Positions 1 to 11,222 are shown, counted from the stretch's first letter. The stretch: DNA of 64,000 bases from Catonia carolina (GCA_035578175.1 JAQMRL010000022.1:124001-188000); one strand, 5' to 3'. The notes: generated from the letters alone by a model not told the origin. Numbers and translations are program-made.

Positions 1-2340
1 TTTTAACGGTTTAGAATTATTTACAAATAGTATAACAAAATCTTTTATAAATGTTGGTTATATTTTGAAGAAGACAGCAGTCAGTAGCTTTGCTTCTGTG
101 TAATTGGTTTGTTTTAAGCGATAAAAGGTTTCTTCTTGGGTTCTGACGATGTACAACATTTCATAAATACGGAGAAAGACGTAGTTTTCGTTGTGAAATT
201 GATGTACGAGGTGAATGAAGGTGTGAAAAGTAGAGAATGAAGACGTGACATGTAAAAAATGAAGGTCTGTTTAACTGACGATTGAATATTAATTTGATAA
301 TTAAGTTTTTAGAATAATGAGTGTTATTAAGATTAAGTTTATTGAGAAATTTGAGTTACCCTTAGTAGTTTCATTGATATTTAAATTACTTACAAATAAA
401 TGGTTTTAATTATTAACACACTAATACAGTAGTACGTAGTAGTCGAAGAAGTAGAAAAATAAACACATACGTACTAAATTGATTACCCTTGGACATAGGA
501 AATCTTAGGGGGTAAATCAATTTATTTTCCAACCATAAATTGAATATAAGTAAATTTAGATTTTAATGTGTAAATTAAGAATGTATCGTAATGATTTTGT
601 AAAAGTTATGGGAAAACAAATATATAAGTATTAAACCAAATTGGAGGATTTTGTTTTCAAAACTCTTGCCATCGTATAGATGTATCCTTAGAATATCATT
701 TGTGAGAAATATTTTTTTGGCTGACAGTATTTTTATTATAAAACTTGACTTCCAATTGAAATTAGAATACCAAATTTTCTTCACGCATGCATTTTTTTTC
801 TTACTTAAAACCGCTTAAAATACAAAAGAAAGTTTCACTTCTCATTTAAAATCGAAAAAGCTTTTCTTTCTGTAGTTCTGATATTGTTTTGCAAGAAAAC
901 ACTTGGAATTCCTGCATGTAGTTTCTTACACCATGTTTCTTATATACTTTTGCTGATTGCAAAACGTGCAAAACATTCCTGAATACCCAAATTACTTCTG
1001 AAGGAATGGATCATTTTTTATAAAATGCAATTTCAAAGTTAAAATAATTTACAATTCATTGTAATAAAATATAAAAACGAAATTACTTATTCATTTTTGA
1101 CAAATTATTCCGTAATTGGTTTTTAATGTTTAAACTACGTACAGAGAACGTTTTCTTAGTAATCTATTAGATTTTTCTATTTTTGTTTTATTTATGTCTT
1201 ACATAAAATAAATTGAATCTGGTAATCTTATTCAATTAATAATTTAGTTTTATTGCTTAGGTGTACGTATACGGTTTTAAATAGCTATACAAATTGTTAA
1301 TTAATCAATTAATTTATTACAATTTGTGAAGTAAAATATTATTTTATTTTGTGTAAAATTTACATTCATATATATTAGAGAACGTTTGTATCTAGACCTA
1401 CGCTGTACTTCTCATCCAAGACGTGACTGAAAGGATATTTTATTGATTTCTTTGGTATTTGAACTCTCAAGATTAAAATGTCAACTAGCTTAAACAACCT
1501 TGTTTTCAATGGTAGTGTAATTGGATTAGACCAAAACAATTAAATGTGCGTTTTCATTACATGTAAAATCTTATTAGAAATTAATTCTACTAAATTGAGA
1601 ATAATTAAATATTTATTTAGCTTTCAAATCAGATAAATAACTGACGTCACGAAACAACTACACAAGATGATGCTTGGCAAATTTTAGGTACATATGAATT
1701 TTCTTATGTAAAATGTGGACACTATACCCCAACGAACTAAAGACTGCAGGTGAGAACTAGCCAATAACAGCCAAGGTCGGATGTGAGGTTGCCTCTTCGG
1801 TAAAGCACACTCTGTTCCACCGAACTCCAGCTGACCTTTTGTTAAGCTGTCATCCACAGCGGGACTACAACGTGACAACACAGGATACGATTAACGAAAA
1901 GTCAATTGGCTCTGTGCTGTGATCTAGGTCATTATGCTCCGCCTTCATGTGCAGTCTCTAGTTCGTTAAGGTATAGGGTATGATACTTGGTTATGCAGAA
2001 AATACGTTTTGGCTAAGTTATCTTCTTAGAGAGAGCCAACACTTAATAACTGCAAGCTCTAGTCAATAAATTGAGTTTTTAAAACACGACACACATTTAA
2101 TAATTCTAAAAAAAACTACAAATAGATTCTAAATGGTAAGATGTCACTTACTTAAACCTCAGTCATTTTGAAAATTAATAATTTTGTGTTTTCGAAAATT
2201 ATCACAAAGAGAATTTATTGAATAATTTTAAAGTTTCCTCGTGCTATTAATCTTTATAAAATGTTGTAAATTGACATAGTTTTATTAAAATCTCTGAAAT
2301 CGTTCTGGAGTAAACTATATAGTTTTCTTTTAATTTTCAG
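1..2340. other. AT-rich sequence, no recognisable feature
   Basis: Read on both strands, no exon, transposase or known repeat was recognised. A 65-codon open frame on the minus strand (1684-1881) lies in a slightly GC-richer patch but resembles nothing I know. It is probably intron or upstream DNA of the adaptor gene. Confidence 0.5.
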
Positions 2341-2367
2341 TAGAAATAAAGAACTATGAAGTCTGTG

Positions 2368-2525
2368 GCCAGGCTTTGTGTAGTGGTCAGCGTAAGGGCT
2401 TGTACGCCAAGGGTTCGATTCTCGGTCAGGTCTGGAATATTTCAATCGCTCATCTTCATTTATCACTTTTCGTCGTTTACATTAGCATTAATATGAAAAT
2501 GCCAGACGTAAAACCAAAAAAAAAG
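2368..2525 (+). repeat. tRNA-like SINE, family B/E
   Basis: A tRNA-like head with A-box-like TGTAGTGGTCAGCG and B-box-like GGTTCGATTC at 2412. The body has the sequence 'cattagcattaat', which other members share, and then a run of A residues near 2517. Too diverged in the stem positions to be a working tRNA gene. Confidence 0.65.
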
Positions 2526-2610
2526 TTGTAGCGGTTTGGAAATTTCAAGTCAGAAGGATCTTGTTAACTCTCATTCATTATAATTAGGCTACATTATATC
2601 AGGTTCGTTG

Positions 2611-2993
2611 CCCATAACAAGCAGGTTGAGTGTTAAATTATTTGCATCGATCTGCTAGTTCCAGAGCTACGGAAAATAGTTCTGTTTCTTATCATATGGT
2701 CAGCCAATATGACTGAAGCATTTAAGAACAGAAGAGATAGAAGTGTAAGAGACATTAGAGTTATCTCCTCTGAGAGTAATGAATTTTATGATACAGCCTG
2801 ACCCTGTGGTGAATGAAGTGAAGGTGTCATTTGCAGGGTGAAAAATATGTGATTTCCTGAGAACCTGACTTGCTGATAAGCATACTTTTCCACTCAGTGA
2901 GGAAGGTAAATGTAAACCATCACTTCTCGTTTTACTTAGTAAAGCCTCTAGAGGTTCAATCCAGCTTTTCGGCTGATTTTGCTAAACAACAAA
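2611..2993 (+). repeat. SINE-like repeat, family C, old copy
   Basis: It begins GCCCATAACAagCAGGTTGAG-like and ends GGCTGATTTTGCTAAACAACAA, matching the seven other copies in the window. It is diverged, with no clear target-site duplication. Confidence 0.75.
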
Positions 2994-2999
2994 AGTAGG

Positions 3000-5293
3000 T
3001 TTATTACGGTCCATTTTTCACATGTATAAAACATTATAATTATGTCCATGGCTTTTACGTCAAAAGCTCTTGATTTCTTTATACTACAGTATAACATTAT
3101 AACAGAGATATTCTAGAAATTGTAGTTAAGGTAATAATTTGTTTTCTGGAAGAAATTTTGAATTTTATTAAGTTAAGTGGTTTATGTTTAACAACGATAA
3201 TACATTGCATTGAATGAAGTGTTTTGAATAGGAATTCTCGGAACTAGTAGGCCTACAAACGTTTGTTTTTATTTTGATTCCCCCTACCATGTTCTGGTAA
3301 AGCGGAAAAAGTGTTAAAAGGGTCTTGATTGTTTGAGGAGCTGTCAGACTGCAGGTATATAAACAGTTAACGCCTTTGTAGTCGGTTAGTATTTGGAATG
3401 TTGTCGGGCCGTTTCGAAATAGTGTCGTTACGGGACCGGTTCTGAATTACGGTACAAGTGCGTGTACGTACCGTTGGTAGCAAGTTGTTGTTGACAGGTA
3501 TATCATTGCTTTGTTAAGTGACAGTACCTTATTTATAGTTGAGTTTTGTAATTAATTTAATTGAGGTAATCTAATTTTAATTTGTTTGTAATCAAAGCTT
3601 AATAATTACCTAATTGTAATTTTAAAGGAAGTTTGTTTTGTATTTTAACCTTATCATGAACGAACATAGGCTGAGGTGTTTCAGTACTTTAGTTTCTCTA
3701 ACTAAAATATGTGAAATTTAAAATTAGCGATACGATTGTCTGTTATCCACGTTTTTTATACTATATTCAATCTTTATTAAGTTATATTGTTTAATCGTAG
3801 GTATACAAATATTATTGTAAAATTATTATTTTCTGAGTACAGGTGAATATATTAATCGAAATATTCTAAAATAGAGGTACCTTACAGAAGTAGATTGTAA
3901 ATATTAGACAAATTCAAAATATTTACTTCAGTGGATCGTCAAGTATTTTTGTGTATCTCTGCAAAAGTAATATTCCTGGTTTTCCGATATTAGCCTATGG
4001 TTTTTTTTATTAATTCACGTAATAAATCAGTTTATGTAACCATAAAATTTTCTTTTCACTTGAATGAAATTATTAAATAAAGTTTAAATTCTCTTTTATT
4101 TATTTACTTACTTTTTGTAAACTTAACGTTTTTCAATGTCGTTTTACACTTGACCAGATTGAATCGTTTGTGTAGAATAGAGAATTCAAGTCAAGGGTCA
4201 ACGGACAAACGGCGAGATTGATTCCCCAAGGGGTTGTGTAAATTGACCTTTTCTCTCTACTGTTTGTTGTAAAATGCAATTGTCATTCTAGTCTAAATGA
4301 AGATTTTGTTTTCATTCTGATTCCAACTTCGTACTTATTTTAATCATATCTTAAAGAAATGTTCACGTAATCCTGAATTTTAATACATTTTTAACATTTT
4401 TATTTAGAATGTTTTCATTAACATTAATTTTGAAGAGGATACCTTAAATTGTTTGTGTGGTTGTTGTCATGATATGCTAAAGACTCAAAGTCTTGATTTA
4501 ATATTAACCCTTTTCCTCGTTTTCAGCCGGTTATATTCAAGTTGAACATTATTTTGTTCATATTTTGGAACCTGACTTCCTACTGCAAGGTTCCTGCGCT
4601 GCGAGTATTTTAATGTATTATTGAAAAATTCCTATAAAATAGAAGTGAAAAATTTATTTTTATTTAGAAAACAGTGTTGAAGGAAAGATAAAATCTTATT
4701 AATATATTTGTGTAATTTGTGTCTTATCTTCTCTGTACTTTTATTCGGCTTCTGGGCCAGCTCACTCATTCAGTTGATAGAAAGTCATCTTACGTTAAGT
4801 GACAACGATACAGCGGGCGACTGTGTTTGGTGATCAATTAATAGCTGCATGTGAGAGCGCTGGGTGCCCCTGCTGAAATTCGCTCTGATAAAATTAAGTG
4901 GTCATTTGAAAATGAAAGTTCCCGATAAGAGAACAAAAAAGCGAAAATATTTTTTGTTAGTTTACCTTTTTCTGATACACTTTTGCAATCAATACGTAAA
5001 AAAAGTGTTCAGTTTTATTAGGATACAATCACAGTTTGATTACCAGTTATTAATGATATAATCAACTTTACTAATAACTAGCTAGAAATAGTAGCAAATA
5101 CATAAGTGATTTGATAAGATTAAAGGGTTATGTTTTGAGATGATAAATTTTATTAGTTGCCTCCGTTTAACAAAAAGTTGACTACATTCAACAAGTTTAA
5201 TTTTTCATGTGTATGTAATAATTTATATTGTAAATTATGTATCGTTCTTTTATGCAAATTCTTTTCTACAATTTAATTTTGTTTTTTTTCCAG
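3000..5293. other. AT-rich sequence upstream of first visible exon
   Basis: Apart from the weak candidate promoter at 3330-3500 no feature is supported. A GC-richer patch at 4745-4930 contains a 65-codon open frame (4864-5061) and a possible donor at 4851 (GTGAGA), but no homology was recognised and its reading frame is not tied to the exon at 5294. Confidence 0.4.
3330..3500 (+). promoter_or_regulatory. weak candidate promoter and 5' UTR exon
   Basis: TATATAAA at 3356-3363 is followed about 25-30 bp later by a stretch (3385-3495) richer in CpG than its surroundings. A possible donor GACAG|GTATAT lies near 3495. The only ATG reading frame there (3397) stops after 15 codons. It could be a transcription start of the adaptor gene, an LTR-type promoter, or chance. 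Confidence 0.2.
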
Positions 5294-5350
5294 TTAAAAG
5301 TTCAAGAAGCTTTAAAGAAAAAAGAAAAATTTGATAGAGAGCACGAAGAG
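5294..5350 (+). CDS. SLY/SASH-like adaptor, coding exon 1 of those visible (residues 1-19)
   Basis: A 57-nt exon after a polypyrimidine tract and CAG, followed by the strong donor GAG|GTAAGT. It translates in phase 0 to LKVQEALKKKEKFDREHEE, a charged, helix-prone segment. It continues without a break into ILRDIRQGLLQ of the exon at 41875, which supports it as a real small exon despite its length. It contains no ATG, so at least one coding exon must lie upstream; none was identified in 1-5293. The following intron is 36.5 kb, far longer than the other introns. Family assignment comes from the SH3 and SAM domains downstream, not from this exon alone. Confidence 0.72.
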
Positions 5351-5597
5351 GTAAGTCTTTAGTTTGTATAAATTTACTATCTAAAATTTTAAAGCATTCA
5401 TCTATTTTTATTTTTATTTTCTGATTTTCTTATATATATTTTGTTTTTAGATATAGCCTTTATTGTTAATACTGTTAAACTTTAAACAAAGCTTTATATA
5501 AAACTTAATGTACAGATAGGTTATAAATAAGATATGCACATTCGATTGAAAAGATTACTTTCGTAATTATTATATAGAAGATTTCGTTTTACATTTG

Positions 5598-6090
5598 TTA
5601 TCTATAATTGTTCAATGTGTCGTTTGTAATACGACAGACACCAACATGGTAGTCGAATTCATTCCAATAACGTGGTAGCATATCCTGATCAACGGTAACA
5701 ACAAAATTTGTGATGCGTTGTTTGTCATTCACATCAACAGGATGGCGTGATACAAAAGCTTTATCTTTCATAAAATTCCATAAAAAGTAACCACAAGGCG
5801 TTAAGTCTAGACTCCGTGGTGAGTAGCGCATAAACATTATATTTTTTCGTCAGTAGCTCGGCCAATCCATCGTCTGAGAAGGCGTTCATTTAGATAATTT
5901 CTGACCTTTAAGTGCTAGTGAGCTCCATTTTGTGTACAAACAAAATAATTGTCACCGTCTTCCTCTTAGTTGAGGCATTAGCCACTTACTATGTCCAGAT
6001 AAACTACTCCAGTTACTGTCTGTTCATAAAAGAAGAATGGTCCGTACAGTTTCAAGAGACGTAGCGCAAGCAAAACTGGTTCATCAAAAT
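5598..6090 (-). pseudogene. mariner/Tc1-superfamily transposase remnant
   Basis: On the minus strand, three frames together read as the central and C-terminal part of an IS630/Tc1/mariner DDE transposase. In order they are FFFYEQTVTGVVYLD; then NYLNERLLRRWIGRA; then YSPRSLDLTPCGYFLWNFMK, with DQDMLPRYWNEFDYHVGVCR at the end. The PRSxDLTPCxxFLW block is the conserved region carrying the third catalytic position. Several frameshifts and stops separate these blocks and the N-terminal half is absent, so it is a dead fossil. It lies just inside the giant first intron. Confidence 0.85.
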
Positions 6091-6406
6091 CGGTAGGGGA
6101 ATCATGTATGTGTTAGGCAGTTTCTCTGGAGTAAATAAAACATGTTATAGTTACCCCCTAAAGGTAAAGTGTTTGAAATTCAAATGCTTCACTTTCTTAG
6201 GAATCTTTTATAGAAGTTGTTTGCGAAATTTTCGAATTGAAGTTCTTCGAAGAAGTTTAAAAGTATTATTTTGCTCTTGGATAATAAACCGTTTTTACTT
6301 CCTTAGAGACAAATGTGCTGCATTTAAAGTTTCTAGATGATTCAGAAGTTAAATGATAGTATTATAATGAAATATTTATGAAACGTGAAAACGTTTTCGA
6401 TATTTA

Positions 6407-7295
6407 CCGTATTTACTCGTGTACGACGCGTCCCCGCGTAAGACGCGCGCTCCAAAAACGGGATTAAGTTTTTAAGAAATAATAAAATCTAGGTAATTAA
6501 AACTCATATTAGAAGCACCACTCAATTACTCAACCATATTTAATTACTGAATTATGAATATAATTTCTTTCGCCTTTTAAGTTGCCATTTCCGTTGATAT
6601 TGCCAACCCTTCTTGACGTCGGTCTTCAATGCAGGACAATAGCTATTCTTCTACTAATGGAAATTATCGTTTTCCTCTGCTAAATGCTCTTCTGTTTTTA
6701 TTGGAATCTTGAAGCTTTTCTTTTTTTCCTTCTCCAATCTCTTACACAGATTCCGGTTGTCGTACTTACGGCCTGCTGCATGGTTACCAAATTCTTCTGC
6801 TTTAAGACGAACTTTTAATTTTTTACCAGCAGTAAATGAACGCAAACGCTTTACAGAACTCATTTTCATTTAATAAACTGTCTGAACCAAATACGTACCT
6901 GATCTTGACTAAGGTGTAAACTGAAATGTATGAGTTGTACGTAAACAGTCTGTTCATCGTACATACGAAAATCCCCGAAGCAGACGAACTGAACAGATAT
7001 TTTTGTTGTGAACCCTTACGCCGGATGTGACTCACCACTACTTGTTATTTAACAAAGTGCCGTAGTTGTTCTTAAATCCAAACAAATTGCATTTGTTTAA
7101 ACAAACATTACTTCTACTCAAAATGCCATGAACAAATTAATTGACCACCGGACAGTATTTGGGGATTTAGATTATGGTAAAATCCAACCACATACCGGTG
7201 TTGTATCTACCAGAAAACCGCATATGATGCGCACCTACGAATTTTGCGTTGGATTGTTAGAGAAAAAGGTGCGCGTCGTACTCGAGTAAATACGG
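6407..7295 (-). mobile_element. 889-bp pogo-like DNA transposon derivative with terminal inverted repeats
   Basis: The left end CCGTATTTACTCG at 6407 is inverted at the right end (CGAGTAAATACGG, ending 7295). The matching continues inward through GTACGACGCG for about 25-30 bp. Inside, on the minus strand at 6654-6869, an open frame reads VKRLRSFTAGKKLKVRLKAE and FGNHAAGRKYDN. This resembles the N-terminal Brinker/CENPB-like DNA-binding domain of pogo-like transposases. The DDE catalytic part is missing, so it is an internally deleted, non-autonomous copy. Flanks are TA-rich, as expected for TA insertion. Confidence 0.78.
6654..6869 (-). pseudogene. pogo-like transposase N-terminal DNA-binding domain remnant
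   Basis: 71 codons starting MKMSSVKRLRSFTAG. The pattern K-R-(S/R)FTAxxKLKV...GNxAAGRKY matches the helix-turn-helix that binds transposon ends in pogo-like families. The catalytic domain does not follow, so it cannot transpose on its own. Confidence 0.7.
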
Positions 7296-7936
7296 CATAT
7301 AAAGATAGGTAAATCAATCGGAAACGTATTTTTAGTGGTTAAGTTTCGTTGTTATCTATATTATTACTTTTTATTCTCATACTAAGTGGTTAAATAAAAA
7401 TAGTTTCGAAACAGTTTTATTTTTCTGGTTTCCGTTGTATCTAGTTATGTTATAGTGTAAGAGATATAATTGGACGTTTTTTTATTAAAGAAGATGGTAA
7501 GAGATAACTAATTAAACTAGCTGTTGTATGCATTCATTCAGTATAAGTACGTTGTTGTACTACTTTGTGACTTGGTTGTTTGGAAAGGGTTTCTGTTAGC
7601 AGTGTTGTGAAGTTATCATTCCGATCCTTTTCTATACCCTGCAGTAAAGTAATTTATTTTCTTTTTTGGAAGATCGTATTCTTTTTTGTTTTTTTTTTGT
7701 ATGGAAACTAATCTCGATCTTCAAACATTTTTATCGGCGTTGTTTACACAATAACATTTCCCGTATGAGTTTTCTGATATAAAAATAATTACGTTTTATT
7801 ACTTCACGGACTATTTTAACAAATTTTTATATTGTATCGTTTATCTCAATAGTGTGCAAACTACTTAGTATAAGCCCGTTGTTTAACAAGTATTCGTAAC
7901 GTTTTATTTGTATTTTATCATTTCTGAGTATTTTTT

Positions 7937-8592
7937 ACTTTTTCTTGCCCTGTATGAATATTTAGGAAAGGAAAGTATTGTTTTTATGTCGATTTTTCGA
8001 AATCGAGTTGTAACCTGAATACACATTTTTAGGATCCCTGAACCCAAAAAACATGTTTTTAGCAATTGGTGTGTGTGTCTGCGTCAACAAAATATCTTAA
8101 GAATGGAATATCAAACAAAGTTGAAACTTAGAACTAAAGTTAGGTACCACTAGGAAACCCGATACGAACATTTTTATCAAAATCAGTCAGCCGGAAGTAG
8201 TAGTTTATTCGTGAATTTTTCACTTTTTTACTGTAAAACGGCTCCCACGATTTTTTTAAAAATCGCTTTTTACAAATTTTTATCCTCTTAAGGTAGTTTT
8301 AGAGGAATGTGTGCTGAAATTCTTGGTGCTGTGCTTTCGTGGTAAATCATTTTTTTAGATTCCGGCCTTAATATGTATTTTAGGGCAAAAGCGCACATAA
8401 TTACAGTTGTAGGAAATGCAAAAAAATACAACGTTTATTTCAATTTTTTTTTCTTCTACGCTTAGTCTAGGGTCAATTAGGGATTTTCTGTATTTCGTTC
8501 TTCAAAATAGATTAAAAAAACTGGGATTTTTAAGTGCGTGTGATCAAAGTTTTAGGAATAAAAAATTTACAACTTTTAATTGAACCATTTTT
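7937..8592 (+). mobile_element. family H element, old copy, 5' portion (interrupted)
   Basis: It starts with diverged ACTTTTTCTTGCCC and follows the family H consensus through 'gaacccaaaaaacatg', 'acgaacatttttatcaaaatc' and 'gctgaaattcttgg' to a stretch ending '...caacttttaattgaaccattttt'. Here a younger family H copy (8593-9622) interrupts it. The missing 3' part resumes at about 9632. The TG repeat is nearly lost, which fits greater age. Confidence 0.8.
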
Positions 8593-8738
8593 ACTTTCTC
8601 TTGCCTATATGAATATATAGGAAGGAAAGTATTGTTTTCATGTGGATTTTTCGAAATCGAGTTTTCACCGGATCTATATGTTTTCAGACCCCCTGAACCC
8701 AAAAAAACATGTTTTTAGCGATTGGTCTGTGTGCGTGC

Positions 8739-8805
<67 letters not shown>

Positions 8806-9622
8806 TGTGTGTGTGTATGTTTGTGCGTGTGAACAGAATATCTCAAGAACGGAACATCGTACGAACTTGAAACTTGAAACTTAAGTTACATATTATTACT
8901 ACCGGACCCGACACGAACATTTTCATCAAAATCGGTGAACCGGAAGTAGTAGTTTATTCGTGTAATTTTTCACTTTTTTGCGATTTTCTCAAAAACTGGT
9001 CCTACGATTTTTTTTTAAATCGCCTGGTTTATTCAATTTTTTATATTCCCTACAAGATAGGGTAGGCGTCATGTTTGCTGAAATTCTGGGTGAGGCTGTT
9101 TTCACGTAAAAACTTAGTTTTTTTTAAGATTACGGCTTTAATATGCTATTTAGAGCAAAAATTTATATAATAAAAGTTGTAGAAAATTTATAATTCTACA
9201 ACTTTTATTTCAAACATGTTTTTGTATAACGCTTAGTTTAGCAGTAATTAGCGATTTTCTGATTTTTTTTCTCACGAAAACGTGTGAAAAATCTATTTTT
9301 TTAAGATTTCGGCCTTAGAATGCATTTTATGACAAAAGTATATATAATAAATTTTATAGGAAATAAAAAGATCTATAACTTTTATTTAAAGCATTTTTCC
9401 CTACAGAGTCTAGTTTAGCGTGAAAGAGTGATTTTCCGTATTTTTAAGCCGAACTGAGGTTGATTTTCATTTTGCGCCTTTTGTATATGATTAAAATTAG
9501 GTTATGTTTATTGAGGTTAGTTTTTTGTTTATTTCTAATGTTTTATGACGAATGTTACGTTATAGGCTATTATTAATTATTTGCATTGGCAAGAGAAAGT
9601 TGTGTGAGTGTTTCACACCAGA
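8593..9622 (+). mobile_element. family H element, complete copy nested in an older one (HINE/DINE-1-like)
   Basis: 1030 bp from ACTTTCTCTTGCC to CACACCAGA, bounded by T-runs on both sides. The 13-mer start is inverted near the 3' end (GGCAAGAGAAAGT, about 9589). It is followed by a hairpin GTGTGA/TTCACAC and CCAGA plus Ts. A (TG)n tract of about 85 bp sits at 8742-8830. An internal palindrome built on AAAAGTTGTAGA/TCTACAACTTTT lies at about 9170-9211. There is no coding sequence; open frames through the TG tract are artefacts. The architecture suggests a non-autonomous Helentron-associated element, which is inference. Confidence 0.85.
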
Positions 9623-9631
9623 TTTTTTTTT

Positions 9632-9838
9632 CTTACAGAGCCAAGTTTAGCGACAATTAGTGACGCTCCGTATTTCTAAGTTCTACAGAGGTTGATTTTA
9701 ATTTTGCGTCATTCACTCATGATTAAAATTAAGTTGTTTTTTATATTATATTATTTACTCATTATTAAACATAGGTAATATTTTTTATTATTTCCATCGA
9801 CACGAGGAAGTCGTGTAAATGTTTCACACTAGATTTTT
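9632..9838 (+). mobile_element. family H element, old copy, 3' portion (continues 7937-8592)
   Basis: It starts 'cttacagagccaagtttagcg', exactly where the older copy was cut, and runs through 'gaggttgattttaattttgc' to a diverged terminal hairpin 'cgtgtaaatgtttcacac' and 'tagattttt'. Together with 7937-8592 it makes one full-length older element split by the insertion. Confidence 0.8.
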
Positions 9839-9865
9839 CGTATTCAATTGTCTTCTTTTTCTTCC

Positions 9866-10240
9866 TTCAAGGCTTAGGCCGTCCCCTATTCCGAACTCAC
9901 AAACTTGAAACTCTCAGCTTATATCCTTGTTTCGGAGGTCGTCTCCCATCTCTCCGTCCAACCGGGGCATAACGGTGTACTTAAAGAGGTATTCTGAGGT
10001 CCGGCATTCTGTACAGGTGTCCCCTCCATCCCCCGCGATACCCCTCAATCTTCTCATTCAGGCAGTAGACTTGGAGCTCCTTCCTTACATCCATATTCCG
10101 CACTCTATCCAATCTCGAGCATCCCTTAACTCTTCGCAGGAATCTCATCTCCGCTCCTCGGATCTTTTGTACCTTTTTCTTCGTGATCAGTATTCAATTG
10201 TCAGAATAATATTTTTGGACCAATTTGAGAGCGCTAAACT
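9866..10240 (-). pseudogene. non-LTR retrotransposon, C-terminal end of reverse-transcriptase polyprotein, remnant
   Basis: The minus-strand translation reads KIRGAEMRFLRRVKGCSRL, RVRNMDVRKELQVYCLNEKI, then GGWRGHLYRMPDLRIPL, a stop, and VHRYAPVGRRDGRRPP. The order 'R-N-D-(I/V)-R-x-EL-x-x-x-x-L-x-x-KI ... W-x-GHL-x-RM-x-x-x-R-I-P ... GRR-GRP' is typical of the end of arthropod LINE ORF2 proteins. The rest of the element is absent, as usual for 5'-truncated insertions. It directly follows the family H cluster. Confidence 0.8.
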
Positions 10241-10257
10241 ACGCTGATCTGTAAAAC

Positions 10258-10350
10258 GGAAGATCGATTTCCAGACGTCTGGAAATTATTACTCGTTAAA
10301 ACCTCCAGATTCCATTTATGACCCATTATAGTCGCTAATTAGAGATAATT
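10258..10350 (+). repeat. SINE family D, partial
   Basis: It contains the family words 'tctggaaattattactcg', 'aaaacctcc' and 'cattatagtcgctaatta', matching the middle of family D copies at 10985 and 25401. The tRNA-like head is degraded. Confidence 0.55.
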
Positions 10351-10984
10351 ATCAAGATAATACGATGATGAATGAAACTGGAAAAATAATATCAGTGTTG
10401 TTTAAATTACCAGCCAAAACGATCGTTTTCAGCTTTACGCTTTATTAAGTAACATATGAAGTCAGGTGATTTTTCAGGAAGTCGTTGACTTCCTCATTAT
10501 GTAAAAAAATCAAAGACTTTTAATCAGATGCCAGCCTTCGTGAAAAGTTTATTTTTCACCCTGTAATTAACGCCTTTATTTCATTCACATGAGCGGCTGG
10601 CTGTATATTGAGCTCCTCAATTCTTAAATAAGACTTCGATTGTATGTAAAGAAGCCGCTCTGTGTGAGCTTTGCTTTTACCTAGATTTGTGTTGTAAAAA
10701 TGAGATAAATCAGTTCATCAGCAACTTTCAGTCATGTTTCTTCATGTCTGACTGTCGTCTGGTCACCGTATAAGTCATCTGCCCGATCATTGTTACAAAA
10801 AGGTTTTAAACTAATTTCTAGTAGCTGACTTACTAGGCTAAGTTATGAGGGTCAAAATATTATTTATACAAAATTTCAAAATATACTTGTTAATTTTCTC
10901 CATAATAGTAATTTTTAAACCGTTAAAACGAATATTGAATCAAAATTCAGTATTTTCTAAAAATATCTAAGAAGCTAATAATTT

Positions 10985-11222
10985 GACCGCCACTGTGGCA
11001 CAGTAGTTAGCGTGCTGATCGGAAGTTAGTTAGAAAAGTCAGTTGTTGGAAAAAAGTTAGTAGTTAGAAAGTAGGAAGTTAGTTAAATTGGTTAGCAAAT
11101 CGGAAGATTCCCGGTTAGTGTCTGGAAAGTTATTACGCGGTGAAACTCGCCTTCACGTACCACGACCTACCATAGTCGCTAATGACCAAACAGTTGATGC
11201 GACTTTAATAAACAAACTAAAC
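10985..11222 (+). repeat. tRNA-like SINE, family D
   Basis: Head GACCGCCACTGTGGCACAGT with an A-box-like element. A local expansion of 'agttagt'-type repeats follows (11020-11095). The body is 'gtctggaaagttattacg...catagtcgctaatgaccaaa' and the 3' end is 'gttgatgcgactttaataaac'. It defines the family D body used to recognise the other copies. Confidence 0.75.

Noticed and set aside
4864..5061. 65-codon open frame proposed as an upstream exon of the adaptor gene
   Set aside because: No donor keeps this frame into 5294, the C-terminal half is hydrophobic noise, and no homology was recognised.
8642..8884. Open frame containing a long Val-Cys repeat, with similar frames at 13697, 15163, 37633, 41002 and 41079
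   Set aside because: They are translations of the non-coding family H element through its TG/CG microsatellite. The frames are not conserved between copies.
8593..9622. Family H read as an ordinary TIR MITE
   Set aside because: The inverted 13-mer is not terminal at the 3' end (about 30 bp with a hairpin follow it), and the nested insertion shows no duplication beyond Ts. A subterminal-inverted-repeat element fits better.
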